Assembly: GCA_009801085.1 (NCBI GenBank)
Contig: VNWV01000036.1
Span: forward strand, 50,715 to 114,714
Direction: 5' to 3'
Source of the DNA: Lasiodiplodia sp. COLG20
Lineage: Eukaryota > Ascomycota > Dothideomycetes > Botryosphaeriales > Botryosphaeriaceae
DNA: 64,000 nucleotides
Numbering within the stretch: the first letter of the stretch is position 1; each line of letters opens with the position of its first letter. Positions 1 to 10,956 of the stretch are shown in pieces. The notes below the pieces were generated by a model that ran no database searches, was not told the DNA's origin, and saw only the letters and a list, made by a program, of their open reading frames with translations. The translations under genes and the position numbers were made by a program.

Positions 1-774
1 ATCATTGGGGAATGGATGGAGTCATATTTTCACCGTCATGTCGCATCTCAGGAGCTTTTTGTTTTTCTATCACCACTCTGTCGTAGCTAATCATGACTTC
101 TCCTCAAGGGACGAAGGACTTCAAACTCCACCAGAATCTCTGGGCTCTATACACCGAAAAGCACACAGTTCAATGTGTTGCCGCTGCGAAGGCCCCAAAA
201 CGATGATGCACATTCTTCTACTCTGCAGCTTGATATCGCTTTATACCACAAACGCGAATCCAATTTTCCTGCTCGGCGGGTCAAGGTGACTATAGATCAT
301 TCCTTTCACTCTTACAAGGAGCCATCCAAGCATGGAGCATGTCTCTGCCAAATACACAACAACGGCGTCTCGATCTAACTTGAATGTCACTACACAGATC
401 TCGCCATTTACTCTCATCTCGCTGAACGAAACATCACGACGCCAAGGAAACGCGCCCATTCAGTAAAATCAATTGCATAATGGTCATTAAATTTCTAGTC
501 GTTCTACGCCTCGACATTAATTAAGACAACACCCCAGACATGTTACTGGCCCATCAAGGATCGTACCCGTTTATATCCCTGCCACCAACACTGCGCCATC
601 CCCACTCGCTTAAGAAACGCGCGCATCTCGACCAATCTTCTGTCGCCCAGCCTCAGCATCGCTGTGCCACACTCCTTCGCCGCATCGCTTCGGCAGTTTG
701 CCCCTGCCACTCATACCCACTTCCAACAACCGGCTAAAACCCGCTCCCACCGCGCTCTTTTTTTGCCTCGCCAC
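1..774. other. no gene recognised
   Basis: Only short open frames without family resemblance, signal peptide or splice-supported extension are visible. The right part is the 3' flank of the secreted-protein gene that follows. Confidence 0.5.
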
Positions 775-1422
775 TCATGCCGAGACAACGCAAGGCAGCT
801 CCATGGCACCCGGCGCGCTGCCGTCATCCTCGGCGCAGTACGCCACGAACTCGACTTCGGCGCAGCCCGACAGGATGCGCTGGCCGGCGTCACGGTAACC
901 GACAACGACGGCGCCGTCATCAGCGGGGACATTGGCGTTGAGCGTGTCGGCGGGGCAGGCCATCCAGCCGCTCGTGTCGCGGCCGAACTCGAGCAGCGGG
1001 TTGCCGTTGCCGTTCTCGGGGATGACGGTGACGCCCTCGGTGCCGCCGGCGCCGCACTGCACGCCGATCGCGCGCGCGGCCGGGACCGTCGCGGTGCCGC
1101 CCGGTTGGATGTTCAGCGTGATCTTCTGCGCCCACCCGTTGCCGCTTTGGATCGTGTACACCGTGCCGTCCTCGGACCGCCACAGTGCGCCGTAGCCCGA
1201 GGGAGAGAGGCCGAGCGCGTTGTTGCACATGTCGCCGCCGGCGAGCTCGAAGGGGTTGAGCTCGTAGGAGTTAACGGAGGGGGAGAGGTCGAAGGAGCCG
1301 AGGACGTTGGCGACGAGCTTGACGGACTTGGAGGTGGAGAGGGTGGGGTTGGTGGAGGTGGTTGGGGCCGCGAGGGCGAGGGCGGGGAGGAGGACGGCGG
1401 AGGTGAGGGCGAGGTTGAACAT
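775..1422 (-). CDS. small secreted protein, six cysteines
   Basis: A single-exon gene for 215 residues. I start it at the second in-frame methionine because it opens a clean signal peptide (MFNLALTSAVLLPALALA, cleavage near residue 18); the upstream methionine at 1464 would put a polar stretch before it. The mature protein begins with a Thr/Ser-rich segment, then a region starting SKSVKLVANV that I associate with a family of secreted fungal proteins of unknown function (recalled, not searched). Six cysteines in the mature part could form three disulfides. There is no catalytic motif and no GPI or membrane anchor. A secreted or wall-associated role is inferred from the signal peptide only. The opposite strand is also open for 308 codons, a consequence of the high GC of this gene. 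Confidence 0.75.
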   Translation of the reverse strand: MFNLALTSAVLLPALALAAPTTSTNPTLSTSKSVKLVANVLGSFDLSPSVNSYELNPFELAGGDMCNNALGLSPSGYGALWRSEDGTVYTIQSGNGWAQKITLNIQPGGTATVPAARAIGVQCGAGGTEGVTVIPENGNGNPLLEFGRDTSGWMACPADTLNANVPADDGAVVVGYRDAGQRILSGCAEVEFVAYCAEDDGSAPGAMELPCVVSA

Positions 1423-1654
1423 TTTGAGGGTTGTTTGGGGTCTTGTTATTTTGAGATGGAGCACCGTTGTTGTGGTGGTTGTCTTGTTGGTTGTTTTTCC
1501 CTTTGGTTTGGTGGCCTTGTTGGACGTCTTCTGCTCTCCTTTTTAAAGTTGGATGAACGCGCTGGAATAGGCGGGTTCAGGAAACGATGAATGGATAGGT
1601 GGAGTGACGATGAGTGATGATGATGGCACAAACGAGCAATGATTGTCGCACGAG

Positions 1655-1662
1655 CTTATATA
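1655..1662 (-). promoter_or_regulatory. possible TATA box of the secreted-protein gene
   Basis: On the minus strand the sequence reads TATATAAG, about 233 bp before the chosen start codon, which would imply a 5' leader of about 200 nt. Motif match only. Confidence 0.3.
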
Positions 1663-2004
1663 GGGCCACGCAGGAACGTAGGATCGCCAATCGTAGATGG
1701 CGCATGCACCGACGGCACTGCCTTCTTCCCACGGCCGGGAGAGGCGCTGCTACGTAGGAGCGACAGCTACAGCCGCCAGAGCGCAACCGTCAGTGTTACG
1801 AGAGGGATTTGGGTCCGGTGTGTCGTGAGCGGGTGCGTCCTAGCCTGATGAAGGGCTGGAAGGATCAGAAACCGGGGCCAGTAAGCGAGCCTGTATTTTT
1901 GGGCAGCGGGGATGATGGCTGGCTGGGTCTCGTGCGAAGAATGCATTCCCTGTGAACCCGAGTGTTGGTGGCCGGCCTTAGCTGTCGTGGCTTGTAAGAC
2001 CGAA

Positions 2005-2018
2005 GTACCGTACGGTAC
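2005..2018. repeat. perfect 14-bp palindrome
   Basis: The sequence GTACCGTACGGTAC equals its own reverse complement. It could be a dimeric regulator site, but nothing around it assigns it to a gene. Confidence 0.5.
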
Positions 2019-3667
2019 CTTTTTTGCCAGGAAACACGGCAGAGTAGGATCAGGTACGGGTGCCATGCTCACAAGAAGTGTGGCTGTGGTTTGGGTGATC
2101 GGCGCAAACATTTCTATCCGTGGAAAGAATGCACTATGGATGGATGCGACCCTGCGAAGGAACCTTTTATGGTTTAGCGCTGACGTCGTTTCTCCTGCAA
2201 TACTGCTGCTACTGTCTAGTGCAACGGATGATGTGCATCGCCGAGGGACCAGTCCACCTTTCTGGGTAAATTGAACGGCGGGCACGAGGGTTTCTCTTAT
2301 TTGTTTGCCTCTCGGGTGTTGTTTGTGAATTGTTGAGCAGACCGAGTTTGTTTTCCGTCCTTTTGATTCTCCGTTCCCCTCTTGCTATGTCCTTCATTTT
2401 CTTGGTTTTCGTCAAATGTCTCGGCCTTCTGTCGGTTGACGTAGTGACGCTATGGGCGTTCTTGATGTTAGGCGGTGAAGGCTAAATTGGAAGGCGGGAA
2501 TGGAGTGTGCTATTTTTGGATTCGCCGTGTGCACAGCTTGTTCGGACCGCGGGCGTTACACGGAGTTAATAGACTAGCGGTAAGCGGTCTCATGAGCGTC
2601 GAGGTCGACATCGTATGGGTTCTACTCAGCTCAAGAGGATGGGACGCTATTGCGGATGATACGGAAGAAGTAATTTTAATATCGAATTGTTGCAGAAAAG
2701 CATGGTAGAGATCCTTGAGGGAAAGCCGCTGACGGCGGGTGAGATGGAAGGAGTGGGTTAGAGTAAATGGCGCATTTGTACTGAGCTGAATGGAAGAAAG
2801 ATGCAGAGCTTCTGACAACGACTACGGTCTCGACTCCTGTGACTCGAGTTGGTGAGGGATAGCCGGCGTGACAGCGGACGGACGGGAATTTGAACTCCCC
2901 GAGCTCCCCCGCTTGGCTTAACACCCTACTTATGTGGACAACTCAACCCCAAGTCTGTATGTTCTTGTGTGATTTCAATGTTTGCTTCAGCCACGTAGGA
3001 AGTGTAGCGTTGTTCACGGGAAATAGAAGTGCAAACTTTTACAGCTCATCAGGGTGTCTCCTGGAAGTTCACTCGGCTGTGGAAGAAACTACCACAGCTC
3101 AGCTGGTTCCCGGGTGTAGTCAAGGCAATTGAAGGTTGGACATCTTCCATGCGTTTTCCAGAGTGAACACATACTGGAACGATGCGTGGTGCCAATTGTT
3201 CTATACATTCCTGCTTACATTCCTCGGCATGGGGATTTTCCACATCGTTGCTGAATACACGAGTGAAGTGTTATGAAAGAAATTTGATCTCACAACTGCT
3301 TGAGATGACCATCGCTGACTCGAGCAACCAATGACCATTCGTCTCAGACGGCAGATCATGATTCGGTCATGCAAGTGAACCACGGGAAGTAGGCCATATC
3401 CCGTACCCCGCATTTTCGCAAAACCCCGCCCGGCTCTTCGGCTTCCCATTTTCGCATGCATTGGAGATCCAAGGCTTGGTTTCACGTCAAGACAGCCGTG
3501 ACACATCACTCAGGTGTGATAACGTGGCCGATGGATCCTTGCTGATACTACTATCCACTGGGCAACGTCAAGTCACCGCCAGACGCTGACACAATGGACA
3601 GCGGCCATCAATCCGGACTGTTGCCACTTCTGGTAATGCCGAGCATGCTTGATCTTTGGCTTCAACG

Positions 3668-3673
3668 TATAAA
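3668..3673 (+). promoter_or_regulatory. TATA box of the MFS transporter gene
   Basis: TATAAA lies 88 bp upstream of the start codon at 3756, a usual distance for filamentous fungi. Confidence 0.5.
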
Positions 3674-3755
3674 CCACCTTTTCTGCTTAAGACGGGCGTG
3701 CTTCACTTGCCGCTCATTCTTTCCCCTTCTACCTACGAGATAGAGTATTTTCGCA

Positions 3756-5919
3756 ATGAAGATATTCGAGCTGCGGGGGCGACCCCTCATTGTCATGATC
3801 TTGATGGTATCGGGTTTTGACTTCCTACTATTCGGTGTATGTCTATAGCCCTGCATCAGATGGACTTCCTTTAGCTGACCCAAGTTCCAGTATGATCAAG
3901 GCATGCTTTGCTTTGTCCACATGTCAAGCAATGAGGTGTTCGCTGATATTCTACAGGCCTTTTCGGAGGTATTCTTGCCGGTCAGAGATTTCAAGATATG
4001 CTCGGCAACCGTGAGTACTTAAGCCGTGCACAGGTTTCCCCGCTTGTGCTGACGTATGTTCCACAGCAAGCTCTACCATGACTGGTCTCGTCACAGCGAT
4101 CTACGATATTGGTTGCGCCATTGGAGCCCTAACTGCTTTCGTTTTCGGCGAGCAGATGGGCCGTAAACGTTCTATAGTCATTGCAAATATCATCGGTAGC
4201 TTCTTTCCCATTTCAAAAGAGCATCTAAAAGTCATTCGCTGACATGGTGCAGTTATCCTTGGTACCGTTATTCAAACCACGTCCTACGGCTATGCGCAGA
4301 TGTATGTATAATGCAAGGGACCTTATGATCTGTTCGTGATTAACGAGGCAACACAGGTTTGTCTCGCGTATCATCGTGGGTATCGGTGTAGGCCTCAGCA
4401 CAGTCGCCGTCCCAATCTTGCAGTCTGAGACTCTTCCTGCACACAACAGAGGCGCTCTTCTTGTGGTACAATCCGCTCTCATCATTATCGGTGTTGCTCT
4501 TGCATCCTGGATCTGCTTTGCAACTCTCTTCGCCGAGAGCTCTATGCAATGGCGCTTTCCCGTACGTTCGCCCGCCACTTTCAGCTCTCGTCCATTTCTG
4601 ACACTCATCATGCAGATCGCCTGTCAGATTATATTTTCTCTGATTGTCCTCATGCTATGCCCTTGGATCGTAGAAACCCCGAGATGGCTGGCAAAGCGCG
4701 GAAAGGTCGAGAAAGCACGCCATATCCTCGCACGCGTACTCAACAGACCTGACGATGACCCGGAAGTCAGCGGTCAGCTGAATGAAATCTTGGATTCTAT
4801 CGCTATCGAGGAAGAAGATGGTGAGCCATCTTGGAGTGAAGTGTTCACCAACAGTACGAAGTCTCGAAACCTACAACGCGTATGCCTCGGCATGGGTCCA
4901 TACATGATGAATCAGTGGTCTGGTGTGAATGCTCTGTGCTAGTAAGCGGGTTGCCAAATTCCCATTCGATAACCGCTCAATCCTGACAATCCAAACCAGC
5001 TACCTCGCATACATCTTTCAAGAATATCTCGATTATACTCAGGATCTTTCCTTGATCCTCGCCAGTGTTGCCTTCACCCAGTACGCCATTTTCTCATGGC
5101 CCCCATACTTTTACATTGATCGGATAGGCCGTCGTTGGAGTATCATGCTCTCTTCGGCGGGCTGTGCCATGTGCATGGCCGTCATAGCCGGATGTCTTAT
5201 TGTGCGGACGCACGCCAACGCCGCTGCAGCCGTGGCTTTCATGTTTGTACGTGCACCCAAATTCCCCCCTACCTGAGACCTATCCTCTAATACCTTTTGC
5301 CAGCTCTACCTTGACTTCTTTACCTCGGGCATCCTGCCCGTGTCATGGTCCTATTCGGCCGAGATACAACCTCTCCGCGTCCGCAACAAAGCTACCGCCG
5401 TCGGTGTCTTCTCACATTGGACATCGAATTTGTAAGCAAACATGACACCTACTCCCACGCAATTTCCATGGCTGTAATACTAAACACATGCACCAGTGTC
5501 GTCGTTATGGTCACTCCTATTGGCCTCGACAGTATCGGCGGCAACTACTTCTGGATCTGGGCCGTCATCTGCGCCCTCTTTATCCCGCTGATCTACTTTG
5601 TAAGCACAATCTCTTTTTGCCCTTTCACAGTGCTAGTCTGCTTGTCGATCCCGCATAGCACTAGTCATTTTTAGCTGATGCTGATGTTTTTTTTCTCTTC
5701 CGTTGGCAGGTCGGCGTCGAAACATCCGGCCGTTCCCTTGAGCAGGTGGATCAAATGTTCTTCGACGAGCCGCGGTTGTGCATGGGCTTGAATCCGAACC
5801 ATCGCCGCGTCATTCGCGCTACGGCTGCGGATGAGGAAGAGAGGTATTCAAAGTTCGTGCGCCTGCATGAGGTTAAGGAGAATGCCGTAGAGCTGGTGGA
5901 GGACGGAGGTGCGAAGTGA
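3756..5919 (+). CDS. MFS sugar transporter, 11 exons
   Basis: A sugar-porter family permease of about 513 residues in the plasma membrane, moving a hexose or related sugar. Exons: 3756-3836, 3891-3900, 3957-4010, 4067-4195, 4253-4301, 4357-4561, 4616-4941, 5000-5246, 5304-5431, 5497-5599, 5710-5919; all phases close. Family marks are GFDFLLFGYDQG in helix 1, the GRKR loop after helix 2, PETPRW-like VETPRWLAKRGK before the central loop, QWSGVNALCYY in helix 7, RIGRR after helix 8, and the C-terminal VETSGRSLEQVD (in place of the usual PETKG). The second exon is only 10 nt, and the intron after it begins with GC instead of GT (CAAG/gcatgc), so this is a GC-AG intron. Substrate cannot be told from sequence. 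An alternative annotation that reads through this intron would lose helix 1 continuity. Confidence 0.88.
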
Positions 5920-6501
5920 GAGGCGGGGACTTCGAAGAAGAACTCGCTTTGATATAGGGTGGAGGGCTTGAAGGTAAGTTCTTTGGATGTCTCCATCTGT
6001 CAAACTTGTGAAACCCTTGTGCGGCAATCCTTTCTCTTGAATATTCCCTTTTTTTTTTTTTTTACTGAACTGTTTTGGAAGCGTTCGGGGAAGATGTTCG
6101 TCAATTTCTGTAGCAAATTTTCTTCGTCTTTGTAGCTGGAGATACTGCATCAGAGAAGATTTCAATTCTGTGAACATGCGCAATGATATGACATTTATCG
6201 CTTTTTTACTGACACCGTGCATCAATGCAAAGAACCGATGCTCAAGAAACAGTCATCCTCATTATTTTCCACTTCACAGAAAGCACCAGGGCTGGGGCAA
6301 CATGAATGACTGGGCTCGCTGACAAAATGCTCACTTACAATGATTTCTATTTGAACTCACAACATTGGAGGTCACGATATAGCCTTCGCCCAAGAACACT
6401 AGCCTGTATTGATGTGATAGAAAACGGTCAACATGAACGGAGACTGAACAATTTTGTTATAAAGAAGAATGGTGAAAGTATACTTCATCAAGTAACTCAA
6501 A
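5920..6501. other. 3' flank of MFS gene and spacer before the tRNA
   Basis: A poly-T tract around 6051-6063 and no supported gene. Confidence 0.5.
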
Positions 6502-6582
6502 GGCGTTGTGGCGGAGTGGTTATCGCGACAGACTAGAAATCTGTTTCCTTCGGGAGCACAAGTTCGAATCTTGTCAACGTCG
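6502..6582 (+). tRNA. tRNA-Ser (anticodon AGA)
   Basis: An 81-nt class II tRNA. The acceptor stem GGCGTTG pairs with CAACGTC (one G-T pair) and the discriminator base is G. The anticodon stem ACAGA/TCTGT encloses a 7-nt loop with AGA at 6535-6537. The A box is GGCGGAGTGG and the B box GTTCGAATC at 6562-6570. A long variable arm between anticodon and T arms is typical of serine tRNAs. There is no intron. Confidence 0.95.
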
Positions 6583-7175
6583 AGAAGCTAGTTCTTTTGC
6601 CTGTTGGACGGATGGGCATTTGTTTTGCCCATGAAAGGGGTTGGCGTATGGACGTGGAGCAGATTTTTGCGCACGGGCCGAGACTATCTCAGGGGCTGCA
6701 TTCCCGAGCCGGGTTTTGCCACAGTACGTACCAGTAGCTGGACACAGATCTCGCGGCACCAACACCCCTCTATTTTTTTTTTTTTTCATTTGTTTGTTTT
6801 TCTTGTGGCTTCGTTAATTATGTGCAGCTGTAACCCAGATAACGATTTCATCTTCTGATCCCAAAGCAGCAGACACTGCTGGCATTCAGATCCCCGTTTA
6901 CCACCTGGAGACCTACCCAAGAATCAATAGTTATTTTTAACGGCAACAATCGAGCAGCTTGGAACTACAATGTGAAGCAGACAAATGATAAGGCTTCGAA
7001 TTGAGGCTTTCTGATACACTTACGCCCATGTTCATGCTTTAATTGGCCGTCTATATTCTTTCCGGTATCTGCAATATCAAGAATTGATTGCACATCAATT
7101 CATTGGTCCCATGAACGCCGTAACCCCAAACATGCAATCCACAAATATCCTGTATAGTCCCTGTAACAGCCGTCT
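6583..7175. other. spacer, no gene seen
   Basis: Contains a T14 tract near 6773-6786 and the 3' flank of ipi1. No supported coding sequence. Confidence 0.5.
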
Positions 7176-8506
7176 TTAGAGTTCCCCTCCATCATAGTCA
7201 CTCATGCTTTCCTGCATGACCTTCTCCACCTCTCCTGCAGCCCTACCAATCTGTCCACCCTCCTTCTTCGCATTCTGTAACCCGCTGACAATCGCAGGCT
7301 GGATCAGCCTCGCGAAGACCTGCTGCCTGCCCTGCCTATCCGTATACATCTGGCCATCCTCATCCTTCGGCGCACCGAAAAGATTCAGATGAGCAAACCC
7401 ATTCGGGCTCTGGTTCAGCAGCATATGGCACTGCGCATGATAATGCAACGGGAACCACGCGCGAGCAACCCGCGCCTCTTCCTCCTCCCGCGCAGCACGC
7501 GCGGCTTCGGCGTCCGCAGCGATGCCGGCCTTGAGGAAGGCCGCAAGCGCGACGAGCTGGCGGTAGCGCAGCTTCTTCAGCTTCTCGGCGTTGGCGTGCG
7601 AGGAGGATGACGTGTTCGCGGCGGCGGTCGTCGTCCATTTCTGGCCACCTGCGGCGCCCGGATCGCGCCAGCCTAGCACGCTCGTGAAGCAGCGCAGCGT
7701 GTGCACCCAGCCGCCGGCGCAGCTGACGGTCGCGTCCGGATGCGTCTGCAGCAGCCAGTCCAGGACGTCGAAGGAGGTCGTGCACACGTCGGTTGACAGG
7801 CTGGTCATGCCAGCACGCGTGCGTCGTAGAAGCTCCTCGACGTGCGGGCGCAGGTCGGCGGGTGGGAGCGCCTGCAGCAGCTTGAGGAGTTGCTGGCGTA
7901 CGCCGTTTGAGTTATCGTAGATGAGCGAGAGGATCTTCGGGACGATGACTGAGACAGGCTGGGGAAGAGGCACATTTTGGCTGCGCGCAGCGGTCACGGA
8001 GTTGGTGAGATAGGAGAGAGATTCACGCCTTTGGGTGTCGGACTTGTGGGTGAGGAGGCCTAGTTGGTGCGTAAATTGGGCAGTTACGGTTGGCGCATTG
8101 GTGTGTATCGACTGCTCCTTAACGATGATTGCTAAATTATTGTGTTAGTACTATGGTGCTTGTGGAGCGTATGTGGGTTGATAATCTTTGGGGGATAAAG
8201 GAAAAGGACATGGACTTGTCACTTGACTTTAAAGAAGAGGACGTGGAAATTGGGAAAAAAATAAAAAAGGGTAGAAACAAGATGATGATGATGAAATACA
8301 GCAGAGAAGAGTGGCGCAAGAGAATAAACTTGCTCAAGTATATGGTTCTTGGACTTTTTGAAACAATGAAATGCTCAAAGCTTACATTTTGCCTTGAAGC
8401 TGGTATCGGTGAAGTTGTCGGCCTTGGGTTTTGTCTTGCCAACCTTCAGCTTCGGCTTCTGGAAATCCTTCTTCTTTTCCTTCTTCCTCTTTGCGCTCGA
8501 ACCCAT
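7176..8506 (-). CDS. ipi1: pre-rRNA processing protein Ipi1
   Basis: A component of the Rix1/PELP1-TEX10 complex that acts in ITS2 processing and late nuclear maturation of 60S subunits. Two exons: 8386-8506 codes for a lysine-rich start (MGSSAKRKKEKKKDFQKPK) and 7176-8131 for the rest; the 254-nt intron has a perfect TACTAAC branch site. The protein has 358 residues, near the length of yeast Ipi1 (334). The junction reads TDTSFKAK-SIIVKEQ, the conserved Ipi1 N-terminus, followed by QLGLLTHKSDTQRRESLSYLTN, helical-repeat sequence. The C-terminal half is alanine rich. The gene is divergent from the roadblock gene across 378 bp. If exon 1 is missed, the predicted protein loses its nucleolar-type basic N-terminus. 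Confidence 0.9.
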
Positions 8507-8884
8507 TCTGTCAGCCGCTGTCGAGTAGCCTCTTCCTTCGTCGTGTGCGGTAGGGGCAGGGCAGAGGCGGCAGCATGAGATGGCCGCAGATGCAACCGGA
8601 GAGAGGACGATTTTTGTGACTTTCTGAGGCTAGCAGCCAAAAGGGAAAGGCGCCCGCACCGCCCGCGCCAAGCCCAGCCGCAGGCCCGCTCCTGCGCGCG
8701 CGCAGTCCGCCGGCGCCCAGCAGCTCCCGCTCGTCGTCTCGACACACTCACCCACTCTGCAACCCCAGAAACAGCAATCGCGGCGTCGCCTTCTGCCTGC
8801 CATTTCCGTCGCCCACCATGACGCAAATAGTCGTACGCTCCGCCATTCTCTCGGAAACGCTTTCGGCCCACAGCTGACCACCCC
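8507..8884. promoter_or_regulatory. shared divergent promoter of ipi1 and the roadblock gene
   Basis: A 378-bp GC-rich spacer between two start codons pointing away from each other. No obvious TATA box; CT-rich patches are present. Any co-regulation is inference from spacing. Confidence 0.5.
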
Positions 8885-9392
8885 ATGAAGCCCTCGGAAA
8901 CGCTCTCCCTTCTCACGCGCCTGAGCCAGAAGGCCGGCGTCCAGAGCACCTTGGTGCTTGCCCGCGACACGGGCGCTATCGTCCACACCTCGGGCTTCGC
9001 GTCCACCAGCGCCGCAGCTAACCCCAACACCACGCTACCCGCTCCCGCCGAGAATGCCGCCAACGGCACTGCAGCCGCGACCGCACCTCCTCTGACGAAC
9101 GGCAAGCAGGAGACGGGCATGCGCAGCGCCGAGGATGTTGCCCGCATGGTTCACAGCTTTGTGGAAGCGGCTGGCGAGCTGGTCAAGAATCTGGAGGAGG
9201 AAGACGAGGTTAAGCTCCTGCGCCTGCGCACCAAGAAGAACGAGCTGGTCATTGTACCTGGTAGGTCTCGAGAGCGTTCAGTTGCGCGCCCAGACGTGGT
9301 GAGAAATGGTGCCGTAGAGCTGACAAAGGGACTCCTTTCCAGACCCACGATTCATGATCGTCGTCGTGCACGATACGCCGCCTACTCCGTAG
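8885..9392 (+). CDS. roadblock/LC7 domain protein
   Basis: A 141-residue small protein in exons 8885-9260 and 9343-9392, with phase 1 closed across the intron. The fold of the Robl/LC7 superfamily is suggested by an N-terminal helix (LSLLTRLSQKAGV), strand TLVLARDTGAIVHTSG, a helix around VARMVHSFVEAAGELV, and terminal strands NELVIVP and FMIVVVHD. The second exon supplies only 17 residues but contains the last strand, so a model that reads through the intron destroys it. Residues about 40-78 are an Ala/Pro/Asn-rich insertion in the loop after strand 2. Members are dynein light chains or regulators of small GTPases (Ragulator-type); which role applies here is not decidable. Confidence 0.85.
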
Positions 9393-9609
9393 ACGGGGTC
9401 TCTCAACTTCCTCTAATTCACATATCACCCCGGGCGGGCTTACCAACGATACCCCTTTGGCATGGTCGGGCGTTTATCTCACAAAGGAACCAAAGAATCA
9501 GGAGATCTCTGAGCAGGGCGGCGGACCGCACATAAGAATTTACAATGGAGAAGTATTGCATTGAATGCCGCTCAGAGGAAAAAAACACAAATAAGGCCAC
9601 ATCCAAAAA

Positions 9610-10248
9610 TCACCAATGCTCCTCACCGATCTCCACCGTGTTCACGTCGACGTCGCCCGCGAACCAGCGCTCGCCCTCGGCCAGCTGGACGTCGTTGCCG
9701 CTCATCTGCCTTTTCCGCATACGCCCGTCGGCCGCGAAGGTCCAGTCCTCGAGCCCGTAGCAACGCTTCCACTTCATGCCATCGTGCGCGTCCTGATACT
9801 CGTACCAGAACTGGACGGCGATCTTGTTATCGGTAAAGGAGAACTGCCAAGGACGCGGGAAGACCATCTGAATCAGCACAATGGTCTGGATAATTAAGGT
9901 GTTTCGGGTTGGTGGGGAAGCAGCAGTCTATGCGAAGACACGCACCAGTTCCTTGCGCAGCCGGTAGTTTTTCTCCTTCTGCCACTTCTTGGTCAGGAAG
10001 TCGACGATCTGCTCATGGCCCTTGAGGAACATAGACCTGTTGCGCCAGATCGAGTCGTCGGTGTACGCCTTGACCACCTCGGTGGGGTTCCTTTTGGCTC
10101 AGCGGCAAAGCGCTTCATCAGCTATACTTTTCACGTGCAGGAGGGCAGACGCTGGGGAGCCGAGCACGTACTGCGTGTTCCACAGATCCTGCGCCTTCTT
10201 GACCTTGAGGTTGGCCGTCTCGTGCGTGAATGGCGGGGCGAGGGACAT
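9610..10248 (-). CDS. DUF1348 / NTF2-like (SnoaL-type) protein
   Basis: A 151-residue protein from three exons: 10172-10248, 9946-10090 and 9610-9843, all phases consistent. The protein reads SLAPPFTHETANLKVKKAQD at the start and has the family core WRNRSMFLKGHEQIVDFL, then RLRKELFSFTDNKIAVQFWY and RCYGLEDWTF with RKRQMSGNDV. This is the compact single-domain cone-shaped NTF2 fold; the biochemical function of DUF1348 is not established. It is convergent with the roadblock gene, with 217 bp between stop codons. Confidence 0.88.
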
Positions 10249-10956
10249 ATTTATAGCGTGCTTTTTGCGAAATAATAGTAATAATTCAAAAGATACCAAT
10301 AGGCCTGGTTTTCAGCTCCGCCGGTGTTGCTCAATGCTCTTATACACAACCTGTAGTTGTTAGCCCCGCCTTCGACCCGCGTGCGGCTGCCGTTTAATGA
10401 CTCAGCCTCTTGCCGATGCGGCAGCTTACACACGCACACGAACTCTCTTCTCCGCGGCCGTGGTGTGGTTCCCTGCAGCTGCACAATGGTGATCGGAGCC
10501 GGATATGAGTGCTGTGTAATAAGGTGCTGACGGGCTGTACCACGTTCAAGTTGGAGATATGGTCTGGCTAAGCAATGATGTAATCTGGAGAGTCGAGAAC
10601 CCCACCTGCGCGTCTTAAAAGAGACCGAGACTCAAGTAATAATTTAATGTCGTACGATATATGCATTCAGGCATTTGCGAGGTTATGGATTTTGTGGAGA
10701 ACATGGGACGTCTATTAGCTGCACGTCTTTATCGTTTTCATCAGTAGTGGTTGGAAAAGATCAATGCTGAACCTTAATTCTATAATAACAGCGGGCGTGA
10801 AGAAGAGAATCATTAGGATATTGGGGGACATAAAAGAAACAAGGAAAACGTGTATCTCAGTCTAGCCATGGTATCAAGAGTAGGCTCCTTCTCTAATCCC
10901 TCGCGTTAAAGGAATACTTTCGTGCTGGTCGTATCGGGGACTCCCTCGGTCATCTA
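10249..10956. other. promoter of DUF1348 gene and 3' flank of GT8 gene
   Basis: No supported gene; sequence from about 10530 to 10860 is relatively AT rich. Confidence 0.5.

Larger units (their letters stand above)
1423..3755. other. long intergenic region without convincing genes
   Basis: The longest open frame (172 codons, minus strand, 1767-2285) has no family resemblance and low-complexity composition. A perfect 14-bp palindrome lies at 2005-2018. The right end carries the promoter of the MFS gene, including a TATAAA at 3668-3673. Confidence 0.5.

Noticed and set aside
664..1590. 308-codon open frame on the plus strand
   Set aside because: It is antisense to the secreted-protein gene, has a Gly/Val/Arg-rich composition from GC-rich complement, and no family resemblance.
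1767..2285. 172-codon minus-strand frame
   Set aside because: No domain, no signal peptide, Ser/Thr/Pro-rich composition, no splice-supported extension.
8446..9147. 233-codon minus-strand frame across the ipi1/roadblock promoter
   Set aside because: Overlaps two better supported genes on both sides and lacks a recognisable domain.
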